A DNA stretch of 64,000 nt, taken from contig JARWIR010000013.1 of assembly GCA_029959085.1 (NCBI GenBank), positions 10,231,186-10,295,185 on the forward strand. Reading direction: 5' to 3'. The translations under genes were made by a program, and so were the position numbers. This stretch comes from Nemophila menziesii. Taxonomy: Eukaryota; Streptophyta; Magnoliopsida; Boraginales; Hydrophyllaceae. Shown here piece by piece: positions 13,401-24,522 of the stretch. Position 1 is the stretch's first letter; every line of letters starts with the position of its first letter. The notes under the pieces are model-generated. The model saw nothing but the letters and a program-made list of their open reading frames with translations, was not told the origin of the DNA and ran no database searches.

Positions 13401-13860
13401 TTTTCAATGTAAGGTGTTTGTTTATGCATATATCTCCTCTTTGTGTTGCCATAACACTCTCTCCATTTGGTAAAGTAACAGTTATGTTAACACTATGTAA
13501 CTGTGTTGTATATAAAGAAGAAGAATAGACAAGATGATCAGTAGCACCTGTATCTAAAATCCAAGAAGAGTTATGAGAAATACCTTCTGCAATAGTGACT
13601 TGATGGACAGCTGAGCTTGATGATTGATTTGTGTGAGCTAAAGCCATTAGTTTACTCACTTCTTCATCTGTAAATCCATAAGAGCTCAGAGGTTTAGACT
13701 CATTTATCACTTCATCTTGAGTTTCTACCAAATGTGCAGAGGTATGTATTTGATTTGGAGGCTGTCTTTTTCCTTTGTGAACCCAGCCGATTGGATAGCC
13801 ATGAAGTTTGAAGCATTTATCCACTGTATGTCCAGTGTAACCACAGTGTGTGCAAACAAC
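10402..13860 (-). pseudogene. Copia pol (protease-integrase-RT-RNase H) with one internal stop
   Basis: One frame runs from 13824 to a TAG at 10933-10935, then continues in the same frame to 10402. In order it has the end of a CCHC knuckle (DKCFKLHGYP), a protease site DTGATDHLV (about residues 90-98), the GAG-pre-integrase motif LWHSRLGHPS, an integrase core with CDIWGP, SDNGPEF and QQNGLVERKH, a reverse transcriptase with YVDDIII, and RNase H starting YCDSD. The TAG replaces the tryptophan usual after YCDSD. Beyond it come SSAEAEYRALAA, SDSKSAVAM and the end of RNase H. The frame is otherwise intact over more than 3 kb, so the stop is probably recent. Confidence 0.92.
10474..10485 (-). promoter_or_regulatory. 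Polypurine tract of the copia element
   Basis: On the minus strand CTTGAGGGGGGC lies directly before the 3' LTR, the expected place for the plus-strand primer. Confidence 0.75.
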
Positions 13861-14164
13861 TTTTCTTCTATCTGCATAATTTTGTGTGTTTTGGTTGTTT
13901 TTTTGGTGTAAAAGGCATGAGTAGGTGTGTTGAACATGGAATTTGAAAGTGATCTTTGGCTTTCTTCTTGAAGTAACATAGCAAATACAGAATTCATTGA
14001 GGGTAAAGGATTCATCAACAAGATTTGGCTCCTAACAGTTGCATAGGAATCATTTAAGCCGATTAAAAACTTGATTACAAAATCATTGTTTTGCCTTTCT
14101 ATGAGAATGTCAAGAATTTTACAAGTACATTGATTCATACTACCGCATGTACAAGAAGGCATAG
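13725..14164 (-). pseudogene. Copia gag, C-terminal part, frame-shifted at the zinc knuckle
   Basis: This frame continues gag after the solo LTR (CTCGSMNQC; FLIGLNDSYATVRSQILLMNPLP, a typical copia gag segment). The knuckle residues CTHCGYTGH occur in the pol frame instead, so a one-base change lies near 13860-13875, in the run AGAAGAAAAG. A programmed frameshift is possible but not typical of copia elements, which usually encode gag-pol in one frame. Confidence 0.8.
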
Positions 14165-15793
14165 TGTTGGCATATAGCCTCCCTTAATAGGTTGTTTTAA
14201 TGTGACAAATCCTCTTGTGTTTAGTGTGCTAATTACCTTTGTTATATACATTCTATCTTGCACTCTATTTCATCAAAAAGAGCATCTTTATCATTTAGAT
14301 CAAAGCTTTATTGTTTTATCTTAAGAAACTAATTCTCATACAAATGCTATTAACTTTATCTTTGTGTACATTGAGAATTAGCTTTAGTGATCAACTACAA
14401 AGTGTATAAGAATGATGTCCTCTACAACTCTCGTGAAGAAAGCTTTCTAATCCGAGCATCATAGAAAAAGATATACTCACTAGAAGGTGGTTTAAACCTT
14501 TGGTGCGGTACACCGGAGTACACCTACGGTACACCGCAATACCACGGACCAAAGCACGGTGCATAGACCAGTCCGACCAGAGAGCTAAGTTTCTACGCGG
14601 TACACCGGACGGAAGCGCGGTACACCGCAAAGCCACGGACCAGAGGCGCGGTATACAAGACTAGTCCGACCAGAGAGTTAAGAAGTTTTACACGGTACAC
14701 CGGACCTTTGTCACGGTACACCGGACCACTACACGGAGCAGGCATGCGGTACAGTACATAGTCCGACCAGTAAGCTCAAAAGTCAGTCGAACAGTCACGC
14801 GGTGCACCGGACCCTACCCGCGGTACACCGCACGACAGGGTTTCAGCTCTATTACTAGAGGACAAAGCTTATATCCGTTGGAGAGAAAATAGATCCGTTA
14901 GATAGAAGCTTATATGACCGTTGGGAGCATTTTGCAGCTATATATTGAAGGTCTTTCAAGGCTACAACCACACCTTCAACCCATATACACTTAGGGGCTT
15001 AATTGTTATCATCCAAGAAGGTGTCAAGAGCTTCATAGTTCATATCCACTCAATTAAGGAGTTAATCCAAGGAGCTATCAAAGTTATTATCTACTCAAAG
15101 AGGAGTTTACAAGCTTATAGTCATATCTACTCTTTAGGAGATTATCTAGCAAAGTTGTTTGCACCCTTTTAAACACTTTGTATCTATCCTCTTAGTCTAG
15201 GTCTTGTAATAGATAGATTAAGAGAGAATTCAAGTATAGGGAGTATACTTGGTATCCTTGTGTTGAGATAGCATAAGTGTTTGAGTATCGGGAGTATACT
15301 TGGTGTCCTTGTGTTGCGATAGCACAAGTGTTTGTCCTTCGTGTTATCGAAGAGGTTGTAAGGGTTATTGTGTTCTCGACCCGGTTAAGAGAGACACGGA
15401 AGCTTAGTGAAAAGCTTGAAATCCTAAGGAGGCTTCCTTAGGTAGTGGATGTAGGGAAACCGAACCACTATAAATCGTGTGTATCTTTCTATCCCTACTC
15501 TATTTACTTTCCGCACTTTATATGTTTGATAATATGCTAGTATGAATATTGTGATATTGATTATCTAGTTTATCTAACATATTGCCATCTAGAGTAGTTA
15601 GAGATTAGAAACTCGTTTTACTTGTATCAATTATATATCGAACCTCTTAGCTTATCCATTGCATGATCCCTTAAGAGTTTGATATATTAGTTGACTTTGA
15701 AGTTTCTTTCTTAAACTTATAATTGTCCAAAAGATTTTTAATTAGGCATTAATCTTATTAGTAATCCTATTCACCCCCCCTCTAGGACTATCA
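14165..15793. mobile_element. Solo LTR, SIRE/Maximus-like, inside copia gag
   Basis: A 1629-bp insertion starts TGTTGGCATATAG, ends CTCTAGGACTATCA, and has a perfect 5-bp target duplication CATAG (14160-14164 and 15794-15798). A long LTR ending in a C-rich stretch plus CTCTAGG is what I recall for SIRE/Maximus copia elements. No internal region remains. It contains a GC-rich block of short palindromic repeats (14480-14850). Frames such as 14391-14636 and 14921-15172 carry no recognisable domain. This is the third level of nesting: MULE, copia, solo LTR. Confidence 0.85.
14500..14850. repeat. GC-rich dispersed CGGTACACCG-type palindromic repeats
   Basis: CGGTACACCG and relatives (CGGTGCACCGGACC, CCACGGACCAG, AGTCCGACCAG) recur at least eight times in 350 bp of otherwise AT-rich DNA. 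The same words occur in the gypsy element at 28560-28925 and, mutated, at 23650-23940. Confidence 0.8.
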
Positions 15794-16264
15794 CATAGGT
15801 CTTAGATGAACAAATTCATCCCATAGATTCTTAAATTTTGCAAAGAACTCAGAAATTGAAGATGAATCTTGGGAAGCAGAACTTAAAGATTTTTCAAGAA
15901 AGTAAACTCTCGTACCATTACTCTTTTCAAAACGAGTTTTAATTTCATTATACAAATCATGTGCAGAGTTCACGTATAGCAAACTACCTCTAATATCACG
16001 AGAAATAGAGTTGAGGAGCCATGAGAGTACCAGGTTGTTAGCTCGGTTCCAAGCAGAAAACATAGCTAAATCGGTCAACGGAGGTTGGAGGATTTCGCCA
16101 TTTATGAATCCAAGCTTGTTTTTCACGGATAATGCGATCTCAATCGCACGTGTCCATGATAGAAAATTGTCGTTTGTGAGTGGCTCAGCAACAAGTGAGG
16201 CACCGGTGCTTTCACTTGGATGAATATAGTAAGGAGATGAAAAAATTTCTGTGATTGTCGCCAT
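15794..16264 (-). pseudogene. Copia gag, N-terminal part
   Basis: It starts ATG at 16264, shortly after the primer-binding site. It contains the Ty1-type gag segment PLTNDNFLSWTRAIEIAL and KNKLGFINGEI, then FFAKFKNLWDEFVHLRP, where it is cut by the solo LTR. The protein should continue at 14164, so the insertion separates the two halves of gag by 1.6 kb. Confidence 0.88.
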
Positions 16265-16347
16265 TGATGAAGCTTCAAGATAAGCTTGAATATCCTTGAT
16301 CTAAAGCAAGTATGATGTGTATTTTGTGCGAAAGAATCTATATTACG

Positions 16348-16357
16348 TCTGATACCA
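16348..16357 (-). promoter_or_regulatory. Primer-binding site of the copia element
   Basis: On the minus strand TGGTATCAGA follows the 5' LTR without a gap. It is complementary to the 3' end of initiator methionine tRNA, the usual copia primer. Confidence 0.88.
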
Positions 16358-16670
16358 TGATAAGTTTCATTAATTGATCAATCTTAATTGATCATCTCAG
16401 CTCAAGCTTCATAAAGGAAGCTGAAATATGAACAAGAAGAAAAAGAAAGAATTGCAGGAGAAGAGAGAGAGAAAGAAAGAGAATCAAATCAGAGAATATT
16501 TTCTTGTTATTATTCAATTACACGTATAGTGATATATATACACAACAATGTAGCCAAAGCTGTAAAGTGTAACAAACTAACTAACTAAGTCTACTTATTT
16601 ATGTTTTAGTCCCTACATTCTTTTTCTCTATCTTTTCTAACTCTATATTGTCACACCTTGTACTCCAAGA
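16358..16670 (-). repeat. Copia LTR (5' LTR in element orientation)
   Basis: It is the partner of 10163-10473. Differences seen are an extra TA in the TATATA tract, C for T in CCAAAGCTG, A for T in AGTCTACT, T for C in CCTACATTC, and A for G in TTGTCACACC. Confidence 0.92.
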
Positions 16671-17324
16671 CACCATAATCAACTGGCTTGGCTACTCCAT
16701 CAACAGTCGAAGACCTGCGGTTATAAACTTGTGACATTATAAACAATATGTCAAAAAGCATCGCATCCTAACTATAATTGACTTTCCTAGTAATTTCACA
16801 ATAAAACAGAACCTAGAGAGACTAATACAATGTGCAATGATATGAGATCTCTAGATTAATTATTGTATCGTATGTACTCGCCTGTCATTATTTCAAAACC
16901 GGGCTAATAGTTAAAGATATGAAGATCAAGAATAATATTTGTCACAAAAGCTCGTCAAAAACATCATCTTAGTTTTATATTCACAAAATAGTCTGTAATA
17001 CAAAGATACTCATCATCGCTTAACATCAACACAATTATGTAGCTCCAACCGCTACATAATGAAGAGGATATTAACACATGTTCAATTGTATTCTCGATTC
17101 ATTACGTGGCTACATGTACACCCACAATCGGATCATGTTATCAAATAGCTGGTGGATGGGGGTGAATGTGAACTACTCTCTGACTCTAAATCCATTACTA
17201 AAATGCACAACAAATCACACCCCCTTTTTAACTACATGTGAGTTTTCCTTCAAATTGAAAACCCACAATCACACCACCTTATGTAGCATGTGTTGAGATA
17301 GAATATAAGTCGGTTGATTATTTT

Positions 17325-17740
17325 TTTTACCTTAATTTGGGTTCTTCAATTGTTGATGGCGTATCCAATCCGGTTGATGATGGTGGAGAATGAACCACGA
17401 ATGGCAGCGGTTTCCTTGTGCAGAGAGCGGCTTGGTGTGGGAAGGTGAGTGTGGAGAGATTTTTTTACCTTAATTTGGATTCTTCAATTGTTGATGGTGT
17501 ATCCAAGCCGGTTGATGATGGTTTAGAAGGGACCAAGAGTGACAGCGGTTTACTTGTGCAGGCCGGTTGGAGTGAGCTATTTGCTCCTTTGAATTCTTGC
17601 CCCTCTCTGGCCTATATGATTTCTCGGTTCCATCCATACTGATTAACAATCCTTCTTGTTATTTTTCTTTTTTCCTTTTATTTAAATTTTTTTAACCTTA
17701 ATTTGGGTTCTTCTATTGTTGATAGAATAGTAAAGCCAGT
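17325..17740. repeat. Imperfect tandem repeat inside the first MULE
   Basis: About three units begin near TTTTTACCTTAATTTGGGTT and include TTCAATTGTTGATGG and CCGGTTGATGATGG, at roughly 17325, 17458 and 17690. They are the inverse of the repeat at 49960-50360 in the second MULE, confirming family membership. The short plus frames here (17078-17296, 17418-17642) are not supported as genes. Confidence 0.75.
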
Positions 17741-18189
17741 AGATGATGGTGGAGAATGGACACAAGTGGCGGCAATTTTCTTGTGTGGGAGAGCAAAGAA
17801 GAAGAAGATGGATTGGAAAAAAATGATTTTAAAATAATAATAATAATAATAATTACGTGTAAATGCTTTTGACGTCGTACCGAGGTGGAGTAGGCGTGGT
17901 GCTGACGTGGCGCCGCGCGGCGTCGACTAACGGTCAACTGACATAAATGTTAAAAAAGGGTCACGGTTGTTGTAAATGGAACATGAAGGGACATCTCGAC
18001 GAATTTCAAAGATCAGGTGCCTCCGCTCTATTTTCGGCAAAGATCAAGGGTCGTAATGGGGCTTCACCCTTTTATTTTTGTAGATTAGGGATTTCTAGAT
18101 TTTATATTTCTTATTAAACTAATTACCTTGTTAAACTCGATATCAAAATAAAAAATGACTTTGATGTAGATATTTCAAACAAAGGGATA

Positions 18190-19990
18190 TTGTAGTTGGA
18201 ACTACGGTCTGTATCTTTAGCGACTATTTTTGTTGTCGCTAAAAATCTTCGATGTCGTTGGGATGATATCAATTTATTATTTGCGACGACAAGTCATCAC
18301 AAATGTATCCTCGTTAAATATTTGTCGGTAAAGACACTTATTTCCGACAAATCGTGGTAAGTCGTCGTAATTGAGTGTGTATCATTAGCGACGGAAAATG
18401 TAGTCGCTACTGATGTCGTTACAAATGATTTGAGATCATTAGCAACGACGTATTTCTTCGCTAATGATACTAGATCATTATCGACGACAATATTTTCTCG
18501 CTAATGATTAGATCCTCTTAAGACTGAAAAGTTCTTTGCAAATGAACCCTCTCATTAGGGAGGAAATGTCGTCGATAATGATCTAGTATCATTAGCGAGA
18601 AAATAAGTTGTCACTAATGATCTTATTTATTTATTTTGTTAATTTCCCATTTTTAAAATTAATTTAATATTGATTTTTTTTTTTTTTTGTTAATAAACCA
18701 ATAATATAAATTATATCGAATAATATCACAAATCATAAAGTAGTCAAAAAAAAAGTAAAAGATAAATTGTCTAAACATAAGGAGTGGTAAAAAACAGTCA
18801 AAATAAATAAAATGATAAAGTTTGAAAGATGGAATAATAACTAAGGAGCATTCAGGTCTGCATTTCTTCGTCTCTGAGTCTCCGAGGTTTACTATTAGAA
18901 GAAGTAGGGTCGATAGGAGGGTTGTCAAGAGCGGGACCGGGAGGACATGAATCGGAAGGAGAAGGACCAGGAGGAGTGGAGTTGGAAGGGACGGAAGTCA
19001 AAAGACCCTCTACTGCCTGCTCTTTATTATACAGAGTGATCACCTACTAGCATCCTCTACGGTAAGAGTGTGATGTGTGGAAGCGGTAGAGCTCGTCGAT
19101 TGGTCAGTCGGAGGAACGTATGGTTACCGGCCCTTGTAAATCTGATATGCATTCATTTATGCCACCACACCCTCTAAATTTCTAAGCAAATCTGATGGTA
19201 TGGAAGAATCGAGAGATTTTCTCTTTGTGTCCTTCAGATGCGGGCCAACACCATCAACCCAACTCCGAGATGACTTGCTTATTAACTTTCTTAGCGACAC
19301 CGACAACCTAGTCAACAATTTCCTTTTGCGTCAATGCATGGGTTAAAAAAAGATCTGGTAGACCCAAATTGTGAGCCATGGGTGACTAGTGAGCACATCT
19401 GGGCTCTAAACTCCCCATGTTACATGGAATATACACATAATCATTATTTAAACATAATATAGGATATAAGTAATCGAAATAATGTATATGAAACTTACAT
19501 GTGATTGCCGATACTAGTCGGGTCTCCACTCTTTTTTTCCGTCATATACCCGGACCTCTTTAAGAAATGAGCAATCATCGGAAGCGGTATCCTCTCTTTC
19601 TCTCCCTCTACTGGATTCTCCTCTTCTGGTAGTTATTCGTCTCCCTCCTGTTTGAGTTTTTAATGAATGTATTAAAACTATTTTTAATAGTAAAAATTAT
19701 TAAAATTATACCTAAAATAAGTCTTATCGCTGCTGCGAGAAGTTCTTGGATCCTAACCCCTCGGGCATTCTTGTTTGGCCTAGTTGGCATTGTTCACGAT
19801 TGCATATTTTGTATTTTTTCACATATTAAATATTTAATTTTCACTAGTCCATAATCTGCAAGCCAACTCCCAGTCCTCGTCACTCACATTTTTTGGACAT
19901 TTTTTCACAATCTACGTGATACATTTTTCCCTAGTATTCGACATATTTTACTTTTCACTCTCGTTTTGGACTTATTGTTATTTATAGAGC
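18190..19990 (-). mobile_element. Degraded En/Spm (CACTA)-type element remnant
   Basis: From 18200 to 18640 short units such as CATTAGCGACGAC, TCGTCGCTAATGAT and TTAGCGAGAAAA recur in both orientations, as in CACTA subterminal arrays. To the right lies minus-strand coding debris resembling plant En/Spm-type transposase. No clean CACTA terminus or 3-bp duplication was found, so the boundaries are approximate. Confidence 0.55.
18840..19960 (-). pseudogene. Plant En/Spm-family transposase remnant
   Basis: Translating the minus strand in several frames gives a stretch like DWELACRLWTSEK, then CEKIQNMQS, then RPNKNARGVRIQELLAA (about 19960 to 19700), which resembles the Ptta/En/Spm plant transposase domain. 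Further left come LGWVDGVGPHLKD (about 19270) and a proline-rich C terminus (19043-18852). Stops and frame changes occur throughout, so it cannot be functional. The assignment rests on remembered family features only. Confidence 0.45.
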
Positions 19991-20007
19991 TTTTGTGCAT
20001 TAAGTGT

Positions 20008-20393
20008 GTAGATTTTAGGTACATGGTCGTTACAAGATTCCAAGATGATGAGGAGAAGTCAAAAATTCAAGCCTAACCCCAAGCCACAACGTGAAAGGAA
20101 GATTTGGCCACTTTTAGAAGTGAAGAATTTATGTTAAAAGTCGATGTCATAATTTGAACCAGAATTCTATTTAGTAAATCATTTTCGGGGTGGATTAGGA
20201 CTAAAGGAAGATTTTAGGTACATGGTTATTACAAAATTCCAAGATGATGAGGAGAAATAAAAAAGTCAAGCCTAACCCGAAGCCACAACGCAAAAGGAAG
20301 ATTCGACCACTTTTAGAAATGAAGAAGTTATGTTAAAAGTCGATGTCATGGTTTGAACCAGAATTCTCTTTAGTAAAACATTTTCAGGTTGAA
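20008..20393. repeat. Two-copy tandem duplication of about 200 bp in a gypsy LTR remnant
   Basis: The segment from GATTTTAGGTACATGG (20008) through TTTAGTAAATCATTTTC is repeated from 20208 with about 90% identity by eye. Part of it (AAAGGAAGATT...CCACTTTTAGAA) matches 36815-36840 inside the LTR at 36552, so this is duplicated LTR sequence of the old gypsy element. Confidence 0.8.
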
Positions 20394-20738
20394 TTCTCAA
20401 AACGGTGCCAAAAACTTGTCGTCCCCAAATGTGTGATATAAAATCAAAACTAAAGGAGGGTGACTCCCTTCAAGTGTACGGGTGATTGACAAGTAATAAA
20501 AGCAAGTTCCGGGATGTATCGTCTCCACATGGACTATCAAGGTTATAATTGAGGTGTTTATGTATTATACTCGTAAACACCTCAAGTATAACCTTGATAG
20601 TCCCCTTGGAGACGATACATCCCGGAACTTACTTTTATTACTTGTCAATCACTCGTACACTAGCGGGGAGTCACCCTCCTTTAGTCTTGATTTTATATCA
20701 CATATTTGGGGACGACAAGTTTTTGGCGTTGTTGAGAA
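20394..20738. repeat. Long inverted repeat (about 167-bp arms) at an LTR/primer-site junction
   Basis: The left arm 20394-20560 is the reverse complement of 20574-20738 with few mismatches, separated by a loop of about 13 bases. The right arm reads from LTR into the primer-binding region (ACAAGTTTTTGGCG); the left arm is the same in reverse. The transcript could fold into a near-perfect hairpin. It looks like an inverted duplication of an LTR 3' end and its adjacent internal DNA. Confidence 0.9.
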
Positions 20739-20859
20739 GGACTATATCGCTATATTTTTGTGTTTTTTAGTTAGTATAGTAGTGCTAGTTTTTCTTTACG
20801 TTGGTTTCTTTGTTTTTGTAACTTACAAGTTTTAGGTGCGCAAGGAGATATGTCAAACT

Positions 20860-23430
20860 TGAATGATCAAGCGAACTTAGAAAAGTATATTAATTAAGGT
20901 GCACAAGTCCTACCTGGGGTTGTGCCTTGGTTCATGCAACCTTATGAGCAACATCCTTTCCGATTGCCACCTCTTGCGATCCTCCCACACGCTATACAAG
21001 CCGTGAAATTCAAGCCCAAAGCGGGTATGATAAATCAATTTGCTACTTACGTCCATTATAGTGGGGATACCTATGAAGATCCCGCACGAGAAATGCAAAA
21101 TTTCATGCAAAATTGTGATGCGTGCATCACTAAAGGAGTTACTCATGAACAAAGGTATCTTGTCATGTTCCCATTTTTCCTCACCGGAGGAGCAAGCGAG
21201 CGGTACAATCAACAGCCTAGTGAATTCATCACTACTTTGGATCGATTGCAAACCACCTTATTTGATAGATATTATCATAAGAGTGTAAGATTGAGTGGTC
21301 AACTAGATTTGGCGGGATTCTGCCGAGAACAAGGCAAAACATTAGGAGAAAATTGGACTCGAATCCAATCATACTTGAAGAAATATAAACTACATGGGTA
21401 CAATATTAAATTGCAACCGGGAAATGTTCTATCGAAGTTTAGATATCCTCTCCAAAGAAAAAGTTGATACATTATGTGGATAATGTTTTATGATGGTGAG
21501 AGATAATCATGTGTTTGGCATTATGGATAGAGTTGTGAGAAATGTGATGAGTTGGCAACCAGCGATAACACTGATTCGAGTTTGGAAAAGGAACAATGAA
21601 TTTAGAAAACGAGACCGCGTTGACTGCCAAGATTGCTGATTTAGAAAACAAGGTAAAACAATTGTCCTTAAACAACAATCAAGCTATTGTGAGTATGGTT
21701 CAAGATCCACATGGGGTGTCTAGTCATATATGTGTAGAGTGTCCTAATAATCCGGAATAAGCATTTTTCGTGTCTAATCGAGGGAACCACCATTCAGGTG
21801 GTCAAGGTTATGGTCAATACTATCAAAATCCTATGGGACTCCAATGGTCTAATCTTAACGGGGTCGTCAATCAAGGTACAATCTATCAACCTCGACCCCA
21901 AAGGACCAATTATCAACCTCGACCCTAAAGGACCAATTATCAACTGAGTTTTTAAAATCATTACCAAGGAGGTCCGAGCTATGGTGCCCAATTTCCCTAA
22001 AACCTTGTTTATGATTCATATATGGATAATCTTGCTCTGAAAGCATTGACATCCCATCCACAAGAAGGGTCCATTACTAAGCTTCAACAAACTTTGAAAT
22101 CCTTTATGGAAATGACATAAGAAACTATGAAATCATTTGTGACAATGACATGGGAAAATATGTAAGCTAGTAATGAAAGATTCAACGAGAAATCAGTTAC
22201 ATTGAAAAAATTGGGGAATCAAGTCACCGATTGAGCTCCCATCTTGAGAAAAATTAACAAACTCATCCGCTACAATTAGGCCCAGGTATGAACAACGAGG
22301 TTAAGTTGCTACAGGTTGGTGAGAATAGTGGTGTGTATGAAGCGTGTAAGGCAATCAGACTTAAAATAGGAAAAGTTGTAGAGCCACCACAACCTAAACC
22401 TAGTGAAGAAAAGGTCGCAAAAGAGATATAACCTCAAAAGTCTAATATAGAAGAGGTAACCGTGAAATAATGGGTTGATGATGTGGAATAAGAAGTGGTT
22501 GAGAAGCCAAGAGAAGAACCATACGTGCAAAATAAATCGAGAGTGGAACTGCCACAAAAAAAAATCCATCCACCATCTCCAATCCTATCAAGAATAGTCA
22601 AGACGTATGATAATACCTAGTACAAGAAGTTTATCGACATGTTGAGCCAATTAAAGATCAATATCACAGTACTTGAAGACATCCAAAAGATTCTAAAATA
22701 CCTTAGGGTCTTCAAAGTGAAGCTCTCCAAGAAGAACAAGTTTGCGGAGAATGATACGGTAACACCCACCCAAAAGATATGTGCAAAGGAAGTTGCCACC
22801 AAAACTCAAAGACCCTAAATATTTTTTCAACCTTTCAATCAAAATTGGTGGTAATTCAAAGGGCTCACATTTGTCCGTTATACTGCAAATGGCGGATTGG
22901 TCATTGAAAAATCTGTGGGGAATCATCAAGGACTGTCTAGTCCAAGTAGATGATCTTGGTATTCCCACTAATTTTATTATATTGTATTATGATGCAGATG
23001 CAAATCTTACTCTCATCTTGGGACGTCCATTCTTGGCCATATGGAGGACGATGATTAATGTATATAAAGGTTCTGTTTCTTGAGAATCGAAGATGAATCT
23101 TAGACATTTTATGTCTCAGGAAATGCAATAAGAAGAAAGGTGTGGAATATGTCGATGATTCAGAGTATGGTCAAGAGTTTAGATAAGGAGACCCCAAGAA
23201 AAGCCATGAAGAAGAGTGAAAAAAGAGATGAGTTTGGGGTAGGTGATTAAGTTGCATTGAAAGATTTGGATCCCCCAAACATTTCACACAAGTATAAAAA
23301 CTCTTGGGGAGGTCATTTATTGTCACTAAAGTTGTTTCACCCAAGGTGATTGGGGTTATAAGTAAGAAAAATGGCAAGTTCCATTTGATTGACCCGATAA
23401 ACCTTTTGCGTTGTTGAGAGATTATGTTAA
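20860..23430 (+). pseudogene. gag-protease-integrase remnant of element A
   Basis: The frame 20922-21467 (181 codons) is a retrotransposon gag: AVKFKPKAGMINQF, DPAREMQNFMQNCDAC and KGVTHEQRYLVMFPFFLTG correspond to the intact gag at 26125. Stops break it after 21467. At 22781-23083 a segment LPPKLKDPKYF...DLGIPTNFI...LILGRPFLA is the gag-protease linker and degenerate aspartic protease region; the catalytic DLGAS-type site reads differently. At 23270-23420 SWGGHLLSLKLFHPR-like and KKNGKFHLIDPINLL segments, in shifted frames, resemble an integrase C terminus. It is non-functional. Confidence 0.72.
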
Positions 23431-23639
23431 AAAGAAATGAGCTTATAGGTAACACGTCAAACTTCAACAACATTAAATAAAAGTGCTTTTTTGAGACAAC
23501 CCATGTTTTAAAATTACATGTTTTAGTGTATATTAGTAAGTTAGTTATGTATTTTTGGTGTTTAAATTGTTTAACGAGAAAACTATTAGTTTTTTTGATA
23601 AATAGGTGTGGCAAAAATTTGAGTTTAGGGTGAATTAGA

Positions 23640-24205
23640 TGAGAAATTCATGTGCACAGCTACTCCAAATGGTGTACCGTGCCCTACGGGCGGTAATACC
23701 GTATGCCACAATGGACTGTCACAGTGGGTAGTCTACAGTACAAAAACTCAGTGAGCAAAAGCTGTCACCAACGATTTACCGGTCATTCCAGCGGTAATAC
23801 CATTGGTCCCATGTATCGATATTCGTGAAAAAACATGGTGATGGTAGGTCCACAGTTCAATTGGTTAGAAAGTTCATACTCTTGGAGCGGTATACCGACC
23901 CTATAAGCGATATACCACGAGGTGATACGAGCTGAAGACAAAAAAAAAGAGTATAGCATGTATATTTAAAAAGCTATCTTCGAAGGAGCATAACTCTTGC
24001 ATACAACCTCTGATTTTAGTTATTTAGTAGGCGATGTAAAGCTTAGGAAAATGTCTACAACTTTCGTTGCTGAAATTTTTATAAATAAGGAACAAGTTGA
24101 GGTGAATTCACCCACAAACAAGGTCAAACACCATTCTCTCGTATTTTGAAGGATCGAGTACATCAACCCCAAACTTGGGGATTAAGAATTTCTCACAAAG
24201 GTACG
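23640..24205. other. 3' untranslated part of element A with mutated CGGTA-type repeats
   Basis: Words such as GGTGTACCGTGCC, GCGGTAATACCG, GCGGTATACCGACC and GCGATATACC between 23665 and 23925 are decayed versions of the palindromic repeats at 28560-28925. No gene is seen. The stretch ends at the target duplication GTACG (24201-24205) of the next insertion. Confidence 0.6.
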
Positions 24206-24522
24206 TGGTGGTCCTTTGTGTGTTCTAAAATAAATGCAAAAGATAATCGAACCACAACCGCAAGTGTACGGTTGTCCCAAGTAGTATTTCTGATAATACA
24301 GATTCGTTCCAAGGACGGGATGGTTGACTACAATGCTTATCTATTAATGATTGATTGCACTTATGAAAGTAAAAGACAATAATATGTTTGTTTGGTTTTG
24401 TATTAATCCTAAGTAGTGAAAGACTAATGCGAAAATGTAAATAAATAACTAAGACGCAAGTAAATAAAAGTGATACGCAAGTAAGAGCATGTAGTACTTG
24501 AGAGGCGCAAGGGTTTACCTAA

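Larger units (their letters stand above)
10163..16670 (-). mobile_element. Ty1/copia retrotransposon inserted in the MULE
   Basis: Two LTRs of 311 and 313 bp bound it, with the 5-bp target duplication CACCA (10158-10162 and 16671-16675). Read on the minus strand the order is LTR, primer-binding site, gag, protease, integrase, reverse transcriptase, RNase H, polypurine tract, LTR, which is copia order. The LTRs differ at about four bases plus one TA dinucleotide (near 98.7% identity by eye), so it is fairly recent. It is now defective: gag is split by a solo LTR (14165-15793), there is a frame change near the zinc knuckle (about 13860) and a stop codon in RNase H (10933-10935). Confidence 0.93.
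9931..18069. mobile_element. Mutator-like element (MULE) with perfect 9-bp target duplication, carrying nested insertions
   Basis: The ends are GGGTGAAGCCCC at 9931 and its inverse GGGGCTTCACCC ending at 18069. A perfect 9-bp duplication TTTTATTTT flanks them (9922-9930 and 18070-18078), the size made by Mutator-superfamily transposases. Long imperfect inverted subterminal regions contain TGACGTGG-type boxes and a palindromic GACTAACGGTCAACTGAC motif (17923-17942; left counterpart 9998-10018). Without the copia insertion (10163-16675) the element is about 1.6 kb and has no transposase, so it is non-autonomous. It belongs to the same family as 49497-51454 and the ends at 60385 and 63773. It lies about 0.8 kb upstream of the phosphatase start codon. 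Confidence 0.88.
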
